NCBI GenBank assembly: GCA_040007095.1
Contig: JBDTVS010000181.1
Span: forward strand, 1-64,000
Source of the DNA: JBDTVS01 sp040007095
Lineage (GTDB): Bacteria > Acidobacteriota > Vicinamibacteria > Vicinamibacterales > CAVVIG01
DNA: 64,000 nt
Direction: 5' to 3'
How positions within the stretch are numbered: position 1 is the first letter of the stretch; every line of letters begins with the position of its first letter. The notes beneath the pieces were generated by a model. That model was given only the letters and a program-made list of their open reading frames with translations, had not been told where the DNA came from and did not search any database. Position numbers and translations under genes: made by a program. Below are positions 44,631 to 53,997 of this stretch, one piece after another.

Positions 44631-45854
44631 ATGAATCAGGCTGATACGGCGTGGATGCTGATCTCGACGGCGCTCGTCCTGTTGATGACCCCTGCCTTGG
44701 CGTTTTTCTACGGCGGGCTGGTGCGCTCGAAGCACGTGCTCAACGCCATGATGATGAGCTTCGTCTCACTCGGCGTCATTGGCGTGTTATGGGCCCTCGT
44801 CGGCTACTCACTCGCCTTCGCACCGGGGAGCGCGTGGGTGGGCGGCCTATCGCGCGTATTTCTCCAGGGCGTCGGCCTCGAGCCGAACGGCACGATCCCG
44901 CACCTGCTCTACATGTGCTACCAGGGCACCTTCGCGATCATCACGGCGGCGCTGATCTCTGGCGCCATCGTCGAGCGCATGCGATTTCCCGCCTACGTCG
45001 TGTTCATTTCCTTGTGGTCGATTGTCGTGTATAGCCCGGTTGCGCACTGGGTGTGGGGCGGCGGATGGCTCGCCCAGATGGGCGCGCTGGATTTCGCCGG
45101 CGGCACCGTCGTGCACGTCAATGCCGGCATCGCGGCCCTGGTCGCCGCCAAAGTGGTTGGACCTCGGCGCGATTATCCGTCGGGGGCGTTGTTGCCGCAT
45201 AGCATCCCCTTCACGCTGCTGGGCGCCGGACTACTGTGGTTTGGCTGGTTCGGATTCAACGCGGGGAGTGCCCTCGCCGCCAACGGTATTGCGGCCCTCG
45301 CGTTCACCACCACCATGCTCGCTCCGGCCGCGACCCTGGTGGTCTGGCTGCTCCTGGACATCGTGCGCTCTCGCAATCCGACCGCCGTGGGCGCCGCGAC
45401 GGCGATTGTCGTCGGCCTGGTGGCGATCACGCCGGCGGCCGGCTTCGTCGGTCCCATGAGCGCGATCGCCCTCGGCGGCATCGCGGCGATTCCCAGTTAC
45501 TTCGGGCTGTTGTATCGCGCACGCACCTCGCTCGACGATTCGCTCGACGTGGTCGCCGCCCATGGGCTGGGTGGAACCGTAGGGGCGCTGCTGACCGGCG
45601 TCTTCGCCCAGAAAGCCTGGAACGGAGTCGCCGACGGACTGCTGTTCGGCAATCCCAAGCAACTGGGGATACAGGCTACGGCGGTCGTCGCCGCGATCGT
45701 GTACAGCGGCGTGATGACATTCGTGCTTCTGAAGATCGTCGGCGCGGTGATGCCGCTGATGGCGGACCGCGATCAGCAGACCCTGGGGATGGACCTCAGC
45801 GAGCACGGCGAAGAGGCGTACGTGCATGCCGGGGGAGCGGGAACGAGTGCCTGA
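44631..45854 (+). CDS. amtB: Ammonium transporter
   Basis: 407 residues with 11 predicted membrane segments. The N-terminal ADTAWMLISTALVLLMTPALAFFYGGLVRSKHVLN is the family signature, and the central VVHVNAGIAALVAA holds the pore histidine. A second pore histidine is in the AAHGLGGTVGALLTG segment. It moves ammonium into the cytoplasm and is gated by GlnK. Starts 7 nt after glnK. Confidence 0.95.
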   Translation: MNQADTAWMLISTALVLLMTPALAFFYGGLVRSKHVLNAMMMSFVSLGVIGVLWALVGYSLAFAPGSAWVGGLSRVFLQGVGLEPNGTIPHLLYMCYQGTFAIITAALISGAIVERMRFPAYVVFISLWSIVVYSPVAHWVWGGGWLAQMGALDFAGGTVVHVNAGIAALVAAKVVGPRRDYPSGALLPHSIPFTLLGAGLLWFGWFGFNAGSALAANGIAALAFTTTMLAPAATLVVWLLLDIVRSRNPTAVGAATAIVVGLVAITPAAGFVGPMSAIALGGIAAIPSYFGLLYRARTSLDDSLDVVAAHGLGGTVGALLTGVFAQKAWNGVADGLLFGNPKQLGIQATAVVAAIVYSGVMTFVLLKIVGAVMPLMADRDQQTLGMDLSEHGEEAYVHAGGAGTSA

Positions 45855-45916
45855 TAGCGCGTGTCCCGACGATCGCGACGCGCAGGTGACGCGTCGTGAG
45901 GTATACATGTCTGGTC

Positions 45917-46600
45917 ATGGCGACGCGTGCCCGCGAGGACGGCCAACGAGAAGATCCCGAGACGTCAACTGTCACGGGCCGCGTCGCCCCCACGCCCCAG
46001 GTGTTTCTGCTGTCGCCGGCGTATTGCGCCGGGCGCCGCGCCGCGATGCTCCTTCGGGAGGGGTCGGAGATGCCCCTCGCCCGCCAACTTCGATCCGATA
46101 CCCTCACCCTCGGCGCGGCGTTTTCGTTCTTGAGCGGGCTCTATTTCCGCGGCAAGCTGAGCTACGCCATGACGTTTGGTCACCTCCGCGACACGCCGAC
46201 CGACGCCACGCTGATCATCACGCCCACACGCGGACTCGAACGGCCAGAGTTGCCACTCACGGCCGAGTTACTGAGGGAATTCGCGTCGGTGGATATCGAC
46301 GTGGACAACCTGCGCTACCGCGGCGCCCTCGAGCGGGACGTCGCCGCGTTGAGCGCCCGGCTGCCTGAGAACGTTCGGGTGATCTTGCTGGGCAGTATCG
46401 CCACGGGAAAATACGTCGACGTACTGCACCCGCTGCTGGGTCCGCGACTTCACTATCCGCCGTCGTTCATTGGCCGCGGCGACATGAGTCGCGGCGCATT
46501 GCTGCTACGAAGCGTCACCTCAGGCGTCGAGCTGGATTACACGGTCGTCGACGCCGGCAGCCGCCCACGAGGGCCCCGCCCGCCGAAGTTGGCGAAGTGA
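45917..46600 (+). CDS. Conserved protein of unknown function
   Basis: About 227 residues from the ATG at 45917. I do not recognise the family. Motifs seen: PQVFLLSPAYCAGRRAAMLL near the start, TLGAAFSFLSGLYFRGKLSYAMTFG, TLIITPTRGL, VRVILLGSIATGKYVDVLHPLLGPRLHYPPSFIGRGDMSRGALLLR. The G-S-I-A-T-x-K-Y segment and PPSFIGRGDMSRG look like conserved-loop motifs and the length is close to other globular hypothetical proteins. No signal or membrane segment. It is not obviously co-transcribed with amtB (a gap of 62 nt). Confidence 0.65.
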   Translation: MATRAREDGQREDPETSTVTGRVAPTPQVFLLSPAYCAGRRAAMLLREGSEMPLARQLRSDTLTLGAAFSFLSGLYFRGKLSYAMTFGHLRDTPTDATLIITPTRGLERPELPLTAELLREFASVDIDVDNLRYRGALERDVAALSARLPENVRVILLGSIATGKYVDVLHPLLGPRLHYPPSFIGRGDMSRGALLLRSVTSGVELDYTVVDAGSRPRGPRPPKLAK

Positions 46601-46726
46601 CCCCTCCTCTCCGCTGGACGCGCGGATCCCTGCGAGAAGTGAAGTTCGCCCGATATCCGATGGTTGCGGGCGCCTGATATCAATCGTCAGGCAGGTGCCA
46701 TACTTAGGCACTTGGGTCCCTACGAG

Positions 46727-46978
46727 ATGACGCATGCGGTACGCGCCGGCATATTCGGCATGGCCCTTGGCGCCTTTCCGATCGTCGTCTCCGTCTATGG
46801 GTTTCTGACCGACCACGCGGAAAAGATGTTCGGGTCCAGAACCTGGGTATGGGTGAGCCGCGCAGATGACCCGTTTCTTTACTGGTTCTCGAACACGACG
46901 TTCCTGGTGATGGGCGCCTTGATCGTTGGTGGGTCCTCGATGATCGTCTTGAGGGCCAGGCGCGATCATCCTGGGTGA
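46727..46978 (+). CDS. Small two-pass membrane protein
   Basis: About 83 residues from the ATG at 46727; a TTG start at 46664 would add 21 residues. Two hydrophobic segments, AGIFGMALGAFPIVVSVYGFL and FLVMGALIVGGSSMIVL, with a short charged end. No Shine-Dalgarno decides the start and no family is recognised, so the call rests on the membrane pattern. Confidence 0.45.
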   Translation: MTHAVRAGIFGMALGAFPIVVSVYGFLTDHAEKMFGSRTWVWVSRADDPFLYWFSNTTFLVMGALIVGGSSMIVLRARRDHPG

Positions 46979-47008
46979 GCAGTGAACAGCTGTATTCGCG
47001 CCGGGATC

Positions 47009-48865
47009 CTAGGGCGCGAGCGCCAGACGAACGCGTGAGGTCATCGCGTCCTCAACCTGGATAGGCACGCCACGATTTTCCGAGGCGCCAGTGAAGTCCG
47101 GGTCCAGCCAGTCGCCGTCAACCACCTCGTTCCACCCGAACAGCTTGTATTGCCCGGGAGCCACGTGGTCCATACGGAACCGGCCCGAGGCGTCAGCGGT
47201 CGCGGTTCGAACGAGATCGAACCGCCCCCGAACGTTGGGCAGGAGCGCGACGGTTGCTCCCGCAGCGTTTGCCTGTGTGCCGTTGACCACGGTCCCTTCG
47301 ACCGCTCCCGGATTCATTCCCAAGACAATTTCCAGCGCGCTCGCCGTGGCACCCTCGAGGCGAAGCCTGGCATTCAGGACGTCCACGTCGCCGAGCCGAA
47401 TCGACTTCACGTACGCCTGCTCAAATCCCTTGGGGACGGGCACGACGAATTCTGAAGTGCCGGGTGCGACGCTCAGAAACGGCAGGAGACTCACTTGGTA
47501 GTCTCCGGGTCCGGCGGATACCACAAATGTGCCGTCGGCTCGCGGCAGACTGTACGAGGACGATGGGGTTGGCACGCCAAGGTCGCGCCACAGGCTGATG
47601 CGGACGTTCGTCAGGTCCGGCCTTTCGACTGGCGCGTCGGTGACGATCCGGCCGGTGATGTTGAATGCGGGCACGGCGACAATTCGCGCTCCGTCGAGGT
47701 CGGCGTCACGTACCTCCAACGAGACGAAACCCACACCGGTGCCCGCTGTGCCCATCAACGTATGCCGTCCGGGCAGCAGTGTCACGTCGAACGAGCCGTC
47801 CGGATCGATGGGATTGAGTCCATTGTTCGAAAGCCTGCCGCTGTCAGGACCGCCGATGGATCGGCCCGGCGGGATGCCCGCCTGGACCTCGCTCAGACCT
47901 GCGTATTGGGCGACCTGTCCCGTCGCGCCGTTGATGACGACTCCACGGACGTGGCGCGCGCGCACCGGCGCGACCGGCACGTCGATCGCGCCGATGTCCG
48001 CGCCAGCCCGGAGGTCGATCGCCGTCGCCGTCTGGTCGTCGGTTGTCCCGGGGAAATAGACCGGTAGAAACCGTTCGGCCGGTGTGTCGATTCCGACACC
48101 AAACGTGTCGGCCAGCACTGGATCGCCAGTACTGCGGATCTCGAAGACTCCGTTTGGCCCCAGCCCTCCTCCTGCCATTATCTGGAACCGGTAGCCGCCG
48201 CCAATCCTCGGCGGACCGATCATCGCCATTGGACCGGCCTCGGCATCGGGATGGGTCGCCCTGACGGCGTATCTGCCCGGTGAGAGCCAGAAAAGGCGAT
48301 ACTCGCCGCGGTCGTTGGTCCGCACCGATTGCACGGCCGTCAGGACGCGGTGTCCGTTCTGGTAGGAGGACTTGAGCGCCGAGACCTCGACGTTGCCGAG
48401 GGGCTCGCCGTTTTGCCCGTAGACGCGTCCGGCGATGGCGCCGGTGGCGGTCATGGCGACTGCAAGATCTTCCGTTCGCCCTCCCGAGACGGTGACATCG
48501 ATCGGCCGGCTCACATCGCCGGGCCGAGTGACGATCAGCCGATACGTGCCCGGACGCACGTTCGGAAACAAGAATCGACCATCGGTCTCTGTGGTCGTCG
48601 AGCCGATCGCCGGCAGACGGTCATCGTCGCCTCGCAAATCGACCACGGCTTTAGCCAGCGCCTCGGCTGTTCCCGCTCGTACGACGATCCCACGGATGGC
48701 ACCCGACGACCCCGGTGGAGTCTGGGCGTTCTGCGCAGGCGCGGCGAGGAGCGCTGCGCCCGCGAGCACAAGCACGTCCACACAGCAGGAAACGCCGACG
48801 AGCCGAAGCCAATCAAGCCAGCAAATCCAACCTGCTTTGTGATTGCTACGGGGTTTGTGGTTCAT
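47009..48865 (-). CDS. Exported protein with carboxypeptidase-regulatory-like domains
   Basis: 618 residues with a signal peptide. The first domain (PGSSGAIRGIVVRAGT... TTETDGRFLFPNVRPGTYRLIV) and later ones (GAIAGRVYGQNGEPLGNVEVSAL, VRTNDRGEYRLFWLSPGRY, GAVEGTVVNGTQANAAGATV, ASGRFRMDHVAPGQYKLFGW) are repeated Ig-like CarboxypepD_reg folds of about 75-90 residues. Such domains are common in acidobacterial exported and TonB-type proteins and probably bind glycans or other proteins. It is a paralog of the gene at 48905, 39 nt upstream on the same strand. Confidence 0.85.
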   Translation of the reverse strand: MNHKPRSNHKAGWICWLDWLRLVGVSCCVDVLVLAGAALLAAPAQNAQTPPGSSGAIRGIVVRAGTAEALAKAVVDLRGDDDRLPAIGSTTTETDGRFLFPNVRPGTYRLIVTRPGDVSRPIDVTVSGGRTEDLAVAMTATGAIAGRVYGQNGEPLGNVEVSALKSSYQNGHRVLTAVQSVRTNDRGEYRLFWLSPGRYAVRATHPDAEAGPMAMIGPPRIGGGYRFQIMAGGGLGPNGVFEIRSTGDPVLADTFGVGIDTPAERFLPVYFPGTTDDQTATAIDLRAGADIGAIDVPVAPVRARHVRGVVINGATGQVAQYAGLSEVQAGIPPGRSIGGPDSGRLSNNGLNPIDPDGSFDVTLLPGRHTLMGTAGTGVGFVSLEVRDADLDGARIVAVPAFNITGRIVTDAPVERPDLTNVRISLWRDLGVPTPSSSYSLPRADGTFVVSAGPGDYQVSLLPFLSVAPGTSEFVVPVPKGFEQAYVKSIRLGDVDVLNARLRLEGATASALEIVLGMNPGAVEGTVVNGTQANAAGATVALLPNVRGRFDLVRTATADASGRFRMDHVAPGQYKLFGWNEVVDGDWLDPDFTGASENRGVPIQVEDAMTSRVRLALAP

Positions 48866-48904
48866 ATCCTTGTGGCGGGTTGATTCGACGCGATCGCGCT
48901 CAAG

Positions 48905-50662
48905 TCAGCGCGCCGCGATCGCCGTCAACTGGATGGTCTCGTCGTTGCCGTCGCGAATCGCGATGGACTTGGCATGGCTCTCGTACGACCGGACGATTTC
49001 GGGATCCATCCATGCGCCCGCTTCAATCGCCGTCCACGCGAAGGCGGCGTAGCGCCCACCGGCGAGGCCGCGGATGTGAAATCGTCCCGCATTGTCAGTC
49101 GTCGTGCTCCTGTAGAGATCGATGCGGTGGCGATCCGCGGGACCGGGCACGACCACGACCGTGGCGTTCGAGACCGGCTCCTGTCTTGCGTTCACCGCGG
49201 TGCCGGTCAGTCCGCCGCCGTTCGCGCCGATGACGATCTCCAGCGTGTCGCGCGGTGCGCCTGCGATGTGCAGTCCGCCGTCGAGGACGTCGACGCCGCC
49301 CAGTCGCATGGACTTGATGTAGGCGTCGGGCGGGAGAGCTCGAACGGACACTCGAAAATCGCCCGGCGGAACGCCTTGCAGTTCGAAGGAGCCGTCCGGC
49401 GCCGGTGGAGGACTGAACGTGGGACCAGCCTGCGGCATGCCAATGACGTCTGGATCGCGACGCAAGGTCGCGCGGAGGACGGCCATGTCCAGGTCGCCAC
49501 CGCTGCGCGCACGGCCGTCGATCACGAATCGGCCGGTGACACGAGCGCCGGAGGTGACAGGTATGACGAGGTTGTCGACGTCGGCATCGCCGACCTGAAG
49601 GGCCAGGCCGCCAGTCATCCCCGGATTCGTTCGGGCGAACACGAAGTACGCTCCAGGCACGACACCCGCGATGTCGAACGAACCGTCGGCAGTGGTTTGG
49701 CCGCTTGGAATCAGCAGACTCGGATCGCCAGTGCGAGGAATCGCTGTCAAGCCGGCGGCGGCGACCGGCTGGCCGTTCGCCAGAACGACGCCGCGGATTC
49801 GCCGCGTGCGCACGACGCCGGTTGTGAGGGCAATGTCGACGCCGTCGGCGCTCGACCCCGATCGCAGGTCGATGCGCGTGGCCGCACCGACGTCCGTCCT
49901 GCCGGGGTAGTAGACAGGGACTTGAGTCTCTTCCATCACTTCGCCGCTCGACAGCGTTCGACTGGTGATCACCGGGCTCGACGCCTGCTCGAAGGTGCCG
50001 ACCCGCAGCGGTTCACTGATGTGCACACCGCTCGAGATGATGGTCTGGTTAGCGTCTCTCCCGGTGAACGGCCTGGCGGTGATGTAGTACGAGCCCGGCG
50101 GCAGCCAGAAGAGCCGATACTCGCCCCGATCGTCGGTTTGCACCGACTGCACGATCGTCAGCATCCGTTGGCCGTCGCGGTAAACCGGCTTCAACGCCTG
50201 AACCTGCAGCTTGCCGACCGGGCCCTCGCGATCGTACACGCGGCCGGAAATCGCGGCCGTCGGCGTCAGCAGAAGTTGGACGTTCCGCATCTGCTGGCCG
50301 GCCGAGAGCTCGAAACTGATCCCGAGACCAGTGGCGGAACGTTGTCCGTATTCGCCCGGCACGTATCCGCCGCTGCGCGTGGCCACCAGGCGATACTCTC
50401 CCGGTTTCACCTGGTCGAAAACAAAGCGTCCGTCCTGCGCGGTCGTGGCCGAGTGCGGCACCTCGTCGAAACCAGGGGGTTGGTTGTCTCGGCCGACCGG
50501 CGGCGCAGTGCTTTGAGGGCCCTGGGCACGAACACGAAAGAGCTGCACCCGCGCGCCCGGCAGGGGCTGCCCGGTGCCGGAATGAATGACGGTGGCCGGC
50601 GGCTGTGGGGCGCTTGACGTTTGCGCCAGCAAAGCGACGACTGCCAGGTGCGCGACGTTCAC
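48905..50662 (-). CDS. Exported protein with carboxypeptidase-regulatory-like domains, paralog of 47009-48865
   Basis: 585 residues; the domain order repeats the neighbour: ATVIHSGTGQPLPGARVQLF with TTAQDGRFVFDQVKPGEYRLVATR, AAISGRVYDREGPVGKLQVQALK with VQTDDRGEYRLFWLPPGSYYI, VVLANGQPVAAAGLTAI, and a final DNAGRFHIRGLAGGRYAAFAW. Paired genes 39 nt apart suggest an operon or a duplication. The longest difference is in the middle of the protein. Function unknown; likely periplasmic or surface attached. Confidence 0.85.
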   Translation of the reverse strand: MNVAHLAVVALLAQTSSAPQPPATVIHSGTGQPLPGARVQLFRVRAQGPQSTAPPVGRDNQPPGFDEVPHSATTAQDGRFVFDQVKPGEYRLVATRSGGYVPGEYGQRSATGLGISFELSAGQQMRNVQLLLTPTAAISGRVYDREGPVGKLQVQALKPVYRDGQRMLTIVQSVQTDDRGEYRLFWLPPGSYYITARPFTGRDANQTIISSGVHISEPLRVGTFEQASSPVITSRTLSSGEVMEETQVPVYYPGRTDVGAATRIDLRSGSSADGVDIALTTGVVRTRRIRGVVLANGQPVAAAGLTAIPRTGDPSLLIPSGQTTADGSFDIAGVVPGAYFVFARTNPGMTGGLALQVGDADVDNLVIPVTSGARVTGRFVIDGRARSGGDLDMAVLRATLRRDPDVIGMPQAGPTFSPPPAPDGSFELQGVPPGDFRVSVRALPPDAYIKSMRLGGVDVLDGGLHIAGAPRDTLEIVIGANGGGLTGTAVNARQEPVSNATVVVVPGPADRHRIDLYRSTTTDNAGRFHIRGLAGGRYAAFAWTAIEAGAWMDPEIVRSYESHAKSIAIRDGNDETIQLTAIAAR

Positions 50663-51035
50663 GGCGACTCCAGTAGCACTGAGGTCCGCGAAAGAACAGT
50701 TTGCCGCCGCCGCATTTCAACGTTGTTCTTCCACGGGCCCGAAGATCCCCGAGCGCAAAGCACTGCTGGGGTTTGACGACAGGCAACCGTAGATGGTCGA
50801 AGCATTAGACCCCTCCTCGACGATCGCCTTCAGGGCACCCGCCTGTCGGTCGCCTCGACACGTCAATATAGCGCCCGCCACGGTACTCCATCTACGTTCT
50901 TGGACCCGACGCGATTCGAGGCGGTTCTATCGCAACTGGGCAATTCCGCGGCCTGGCGTACGGCGCCGAACACGGCTGCCGTTTCTTTCACAATGGGACC
51001 TTCTGAGGCGGCTGGTCCGGGTGTATCCTCCCTCA
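50663..51035. other. Intergenic region without a supported gene
   Basis: 373 nt between divergent genes. I see no hairpin repeat or convincing promoter. An in-frame reading joins the downstream exported gene, but without codon-position pattern and with the signal peptide starting only at 51036. Confidence 0.4.
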
Positions 51036-52112
51036 ATGAAGCCTCCCGCCAGGATTCGCGGCGATATCCCATCGAAGGAGGACCAGTCAATATCAAGGGC
51101 CAGCCATTGGCTGGTTGGCCTGACGGTCGTACTGGTTTTGCTCGTGAATAGATCCGCATCGACCGCCCCAGTGGGCGGAGAAGGTGCCGCGGCGGCTCTG
51201 GTCGCGCAGAAGGCGCCGGGTTTTGTCACGCCTCGAACGCCGTGGGGCGACCCTGATTTGAATGGCATCTGGCCGAGCATCGACATGGTCCGGGTCCCGA
51301 TGCAGCGTCCGGCGATCTACGGCTCCCGCTTGTTCATGACGGCGCTGGAACACAGCGTGCTGGAGAAGCAGGAGCAGGAACGGATCGTCCAGATGGCGAA
51401 CGAAGGCGCGGGCGGCGCAACCGGCGCGCCGGGGCATTGGGTGGAGTGGGGCAAGTCCCAACGGCAGACGTCGCTGATCGTCGATCCACCGGACGGCCAT
51501 ATGCCGGCGCTGACTCCGGCAGGGCAGGCGCGCACGGCGTCGGCGCCGAGAGGCACCATGGGGTCCACCTCCCTCAATGGGCCGGAAGACTTCACGATGT
51601 GGGAGCGCTGCTTGTCGCGTGGTGCGCTTGGCTCGACGCTGCCGGTGCTCTACAACAGCGGGATTGACATCACCCAGGGACCCGGTGTCATCGCGATTCG
51701 TTACGAGATGGTGCACGATCAGCGGATCATTCCGCTCGACGGCCGCCCGCACCTCGCGGCGTCCATCCGGCAGTACATGGGTGATGCACGCGGCCGATGG
51801 GATGGCGACACGCTGGTCGTCGAAACCACGAACTTTACCGATCGCATCGGCGTAGGCATCAGCGGTGGAGGCACGCCAAACAGCCCGTCGATGCGGCTGG
51901 TCGAGCGGTTCACCCGGACGGCGAAAGACACGATTCGATATGTCGCGACGGTCGACGATCCCGAGACCTGGACGGCGCCCTGGACGGTGGCTTTCCCCCT
52001 GACGCGGATGCCCGAGTACGGGATGTTCGAGTACGCATGCCACGAGGGAAATTACGGGCTGCGCAATGCGTTGAGCGGATCACGCGCGGTGGAGCAGCTG
52101 GCAGTGCCGTAA
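51036..52112 (+). CDS. Exported protein of unknown function, acidobacterial family
   Basis: 358 residues from the ATG at 51036, chosen to give a signal peptide (HWLVGLTVVLVLLV); longer readings lack this. The core has TPWGDPDLNGIW near the mature start, then IPLDGRPHLAASIRQYMGDARGRWDGDTLVVETTNFTDRIG, and MRLVERFTRTAKDTIRYVATVDDPETWTAPWT. The same GxWDGDTLVVET and VERFxR blocks occur in the protein at 52121, and a weaker form in 2185 and 4151. Function unknown; the fold seems specific to this phylum group. Convergent with 52121, 8 nt between stops. Confidence 0.8.
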   Translation: MKPPARIRGDIPSKEDQSISRASHWLVGLTVVLVLLVNRSASTAPVGGEGAAAALVAQKAPGFVTPRTPWGDPDLNGIWPSIDMVRVPMQRPAIYGSRLFMTALEHSVLEKQEQERIVQMANEGAGGATGAPGHWVEWGKSQRQTSLIVDPPDGHMPALTPAGQARTASAPRGTMGSTSLNGPEDFTMWERCLSRGALGSTLPVLYNSGIDITQGPGVIAIRYEMVHDQRIIPLDGRPHLAASIRQYMGDARGRWDGDTLVVETTNFTDRIGVGISGGGTPNSPSMRLVERFTRTAKDTIRYVATVDDPETWTAPWTVAFPLTRMPEYGMFEYACHEGNYGLRNALSGSRAVEQLAVP

Positions 52113-52120
52113 CTCACTGC

Positions 52121-52900
52121 CTACTTCCCGACCATGTGCGCCAGGTCCTTGTTGTTCTCTTCGCAGATGCTCTCGATCAGATCCGTATCGGGAAGCAGAC
52201 TCCAGGACAGCGTCACCGACCACGGCTTCGTGTACGCCTTCGGATCGTCGATGGTCACGTCAACATTGATATGTCCGATGGTCGGACGAGAAAAACGCTC
52301 GACCACGCGCAGCGCCTCCGTGGCGGGAAGCCCGCGCATGTCGAGCCACGTCCGGCCATTCTGGCCGATGGTTTCCACCACCAGGGTGTCCCCGTCCCAC
52401 TTGCCGACGGAGTAGCCCATCCAGGTTGGTTGAGGATTTCGCGGGAGCGGGCGGCCGTCTGTGAAGATCTGGCGGTAGATCGTGCGCGATTCGTGCAGGA
52501 ACACGATCAGGTCGGGAGTCTGCACCAGCTTGAGACCGTCGGGAATGTTGTTCTTTTCGGGAATGCCCGAAGGCCAACACCGCGCGCCGGGGTGATCCTT
52601 GCCGTTGGTCTCAATGCGCTCTTTGTAGAGCGCGTCCGCCCAGGGTTGCAGCGGCACCTCGCCCGGCTTCAGGTCCGCGGCAAGATTGAGCAGGTGCTTG
52701 ACCGGATTGGTCGGCATCCAGAACCCCGAAAGGTCCGGCTTCCCGTCGGCGGTGCGACGTGCCGGCGCTCCCATATCCACCTTGCCGTCGGCGGTGCGGG
52801 GCACGTTCTTCCACGGAAACGGATCCCATTGTGCCTCGGAGGGGGACCCCGTGATGAGGATCGCCACGCAAGCCAGCGCACGCACAAATGCTTTCATCAT
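52121..52900 (-). CDS. Exported protein of unknown function, acidobacterial family
   Basis: 259 residues with a signal peptide from the ATG pair at 52900. The core contains GYSVGKWDGDTLVVETIGQNGRTWLD, ALRVVERFSRPTIGHINVDVTIDDPKAYTKPWSV, and DLSGFWMPTNP near the start. This aligns with the protein at 51036 and marks the exported family with the DGDTLVVET block. No catalytic motif is known. The gene ends 8 nt from its convergent neighbour. Confidence 0.8.
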   Translation of the reverse strand: MMKAFVRALACVAILITGSPSEAQWDPFPWKNVPRTADGKVDMGAPARRTADGKPDLSGFWMPTNPVKHLLNLAADLKPGEVPLQPWADALYKERIETNGKDHPGARCWPSGIPEKNNIPDGLKLVQTPDLIVFLHESRTIYRQIFTDGRPLPRNPQPTWMGYSVGKWDGDTLVVETIGQNGRTWLDMRGLPATEALRVVERFSRPTIGHINVDVTIDDPKAYTKPWSVTLSWSLLPDTDLIESICEENNKDLAHMVGK

Positions 52901-53008
52901 GTCGGCTCCATGGCGCGACGATTCGGCCGCGCGGGAAAACGGAAGACAGGACATGTATACCCTAATTCCCGTCAGGCCGCAGCAGGCCGCGTGCGAAAAT
53001 ACGGGGCC

Positions 53009-53917
53009 ATGTTCAGGTCCCTGACGCTTCTTCTCATCGTCTCGACCGCAATCATGTCGGCGCAATCCGCGGCTCCTGGCAGCCAACCGCCGGCCCCCGC
53101 CAGCCCGGTGGCATCCGCCCTCTGGACCGTCACGGAAGGGATGGACAGTCCGGAAAGCGTGTATTTCGATCCAGCGTCAGGTTTGGTGTTCGTCTCGCAA
53201 ATCGGTGGCCAGGCCGCGGACCGCGATGGCAATGGCCGCATCTCGAAGCTGACCGTCGAGGGCAGAGTAGTAGCGGCGGACTGGGTGAAAGGACTGAACG
53301 CGCCCAAGGGACTGCGGAGCCGTCAAGGCACGCTCTACGCGGCGGATCTTGACGAAATCGTGGCCATCGACGTTGCGCGCGGAACGATCACCTCGAGGAT
53401 CAAGATCGAGGGGGCGCAGTTCCTGAACGACCTCGCCACCGCGCCCGACGGCGCCATTTATACGTCCGATTCGTTCGCGAACAGAATTTACGTGGTCAGG
53501 GACGGGAAGGCGTCGACGTTCTTCGAAGGAGACGGCATCCTCCTCCCGAACGGTGTGCTCGTCGATGGCAACCGGTTGATCGTTGCGTCCGACGGTCGGC
53601 CGGCCCGCGGCGGAGGCGGCACACCGGCGCGGCTGGTCGCGATCGACCTGGCCACCAAACAGCTCACGCAAATCAACACTGCGCCGATCGGCACGCCGGA
53701 CGGTATTGAACGGGACGGCCGTGGCGGCTACATCGTGAGCGACGTGGCCTCGGGGCGCATCCTGCAGCTGTCGGCCAGCGGCGACGTGAAGGTGTTGCGT
53801 CAACTCGCGCCGCAAACCGCCGACATCGGATTCGTCCCCGAGAAGGCGCTTCTGCTCGTTCCGCACCTCGGGCTGAATCGGGTGTCCGCCTACGATCTCC
53901 CGGAACTGAAGCGCTAG
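53009..53917 (+). CDS. Exported SMP-30/gluconolactonase-like beta-propeller
   Basis: 302 residues from the ATG at 53009 with a signal peptide (MFRSLTLLLIVSTAIMSAQ). Repeated propeller motifs: SPESVYFDPASGLVFVSQIG, GLNAPKGLRSRQGTLYAADLDEIVAID, FLNDLATAPDGAIYTSDSFANRIYV, LPNGVLVDGNRLIVASDG, and TPDGIERDGRGGYIVSDVASGRILQ. Members of the family bind a divalent metal and hydrolyse lactones, or serve as strictosidine-synthase-like propellers; the activity here is not readable. It stands alone. Confidence 0.8.
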   Translation: MFRSLTLLLIVSTAIMSAQSAAPGSQPPAPASPVASALWTVTEGMDSPESVYFDPASGLVFVSQIGGQAADRDGNGRISKLTVEGRVVAADWVKGLNAPKGLRSRQGTLYAADLDEIVAIDVARGTITSRIKIEGAQFLNDLATAPDGAIYTSDSFANRIYVVRDGKASTFFEGDGILLPNGVLVDGNRLIVASDGRPARGGGGTPARLVAIDLATKQLTQINTAPIGTPDGIERDGRGGYIVSDVASGRILQLSASGDVKVLRQLAPQTADIGFVPEKALLLVPHLGLNRVSAYDLPELKR

Positions 53918-53928
53918 AGCATGTTCGT

Positions 53929-53979
53929 TTGTACGGAGTGTCCGCCTTCAGGCTGGCTAAAGCCGGACACTCCGTACAA
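53929..53979. terminator. Long hairpin, GTCCGSCT family, between convergent genes
   Basis: TTGTACGGAGTGTCCGCCTT and AAAGCCGGACACTCCGTACAA form a 20-bp stem with one mismatch and a short loop. The centre belongs to the dispersed GTCCGSCT hairpin family, here with an extended stem. It lies 11 nt after the SMP-30-like gene and 18 nt before the convergent GH13 gene end, so it could end transcription from both sides. Confidence 0.6.
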
Positions 53980-53997
53980 GTCAAGAACGCTCCGGAA

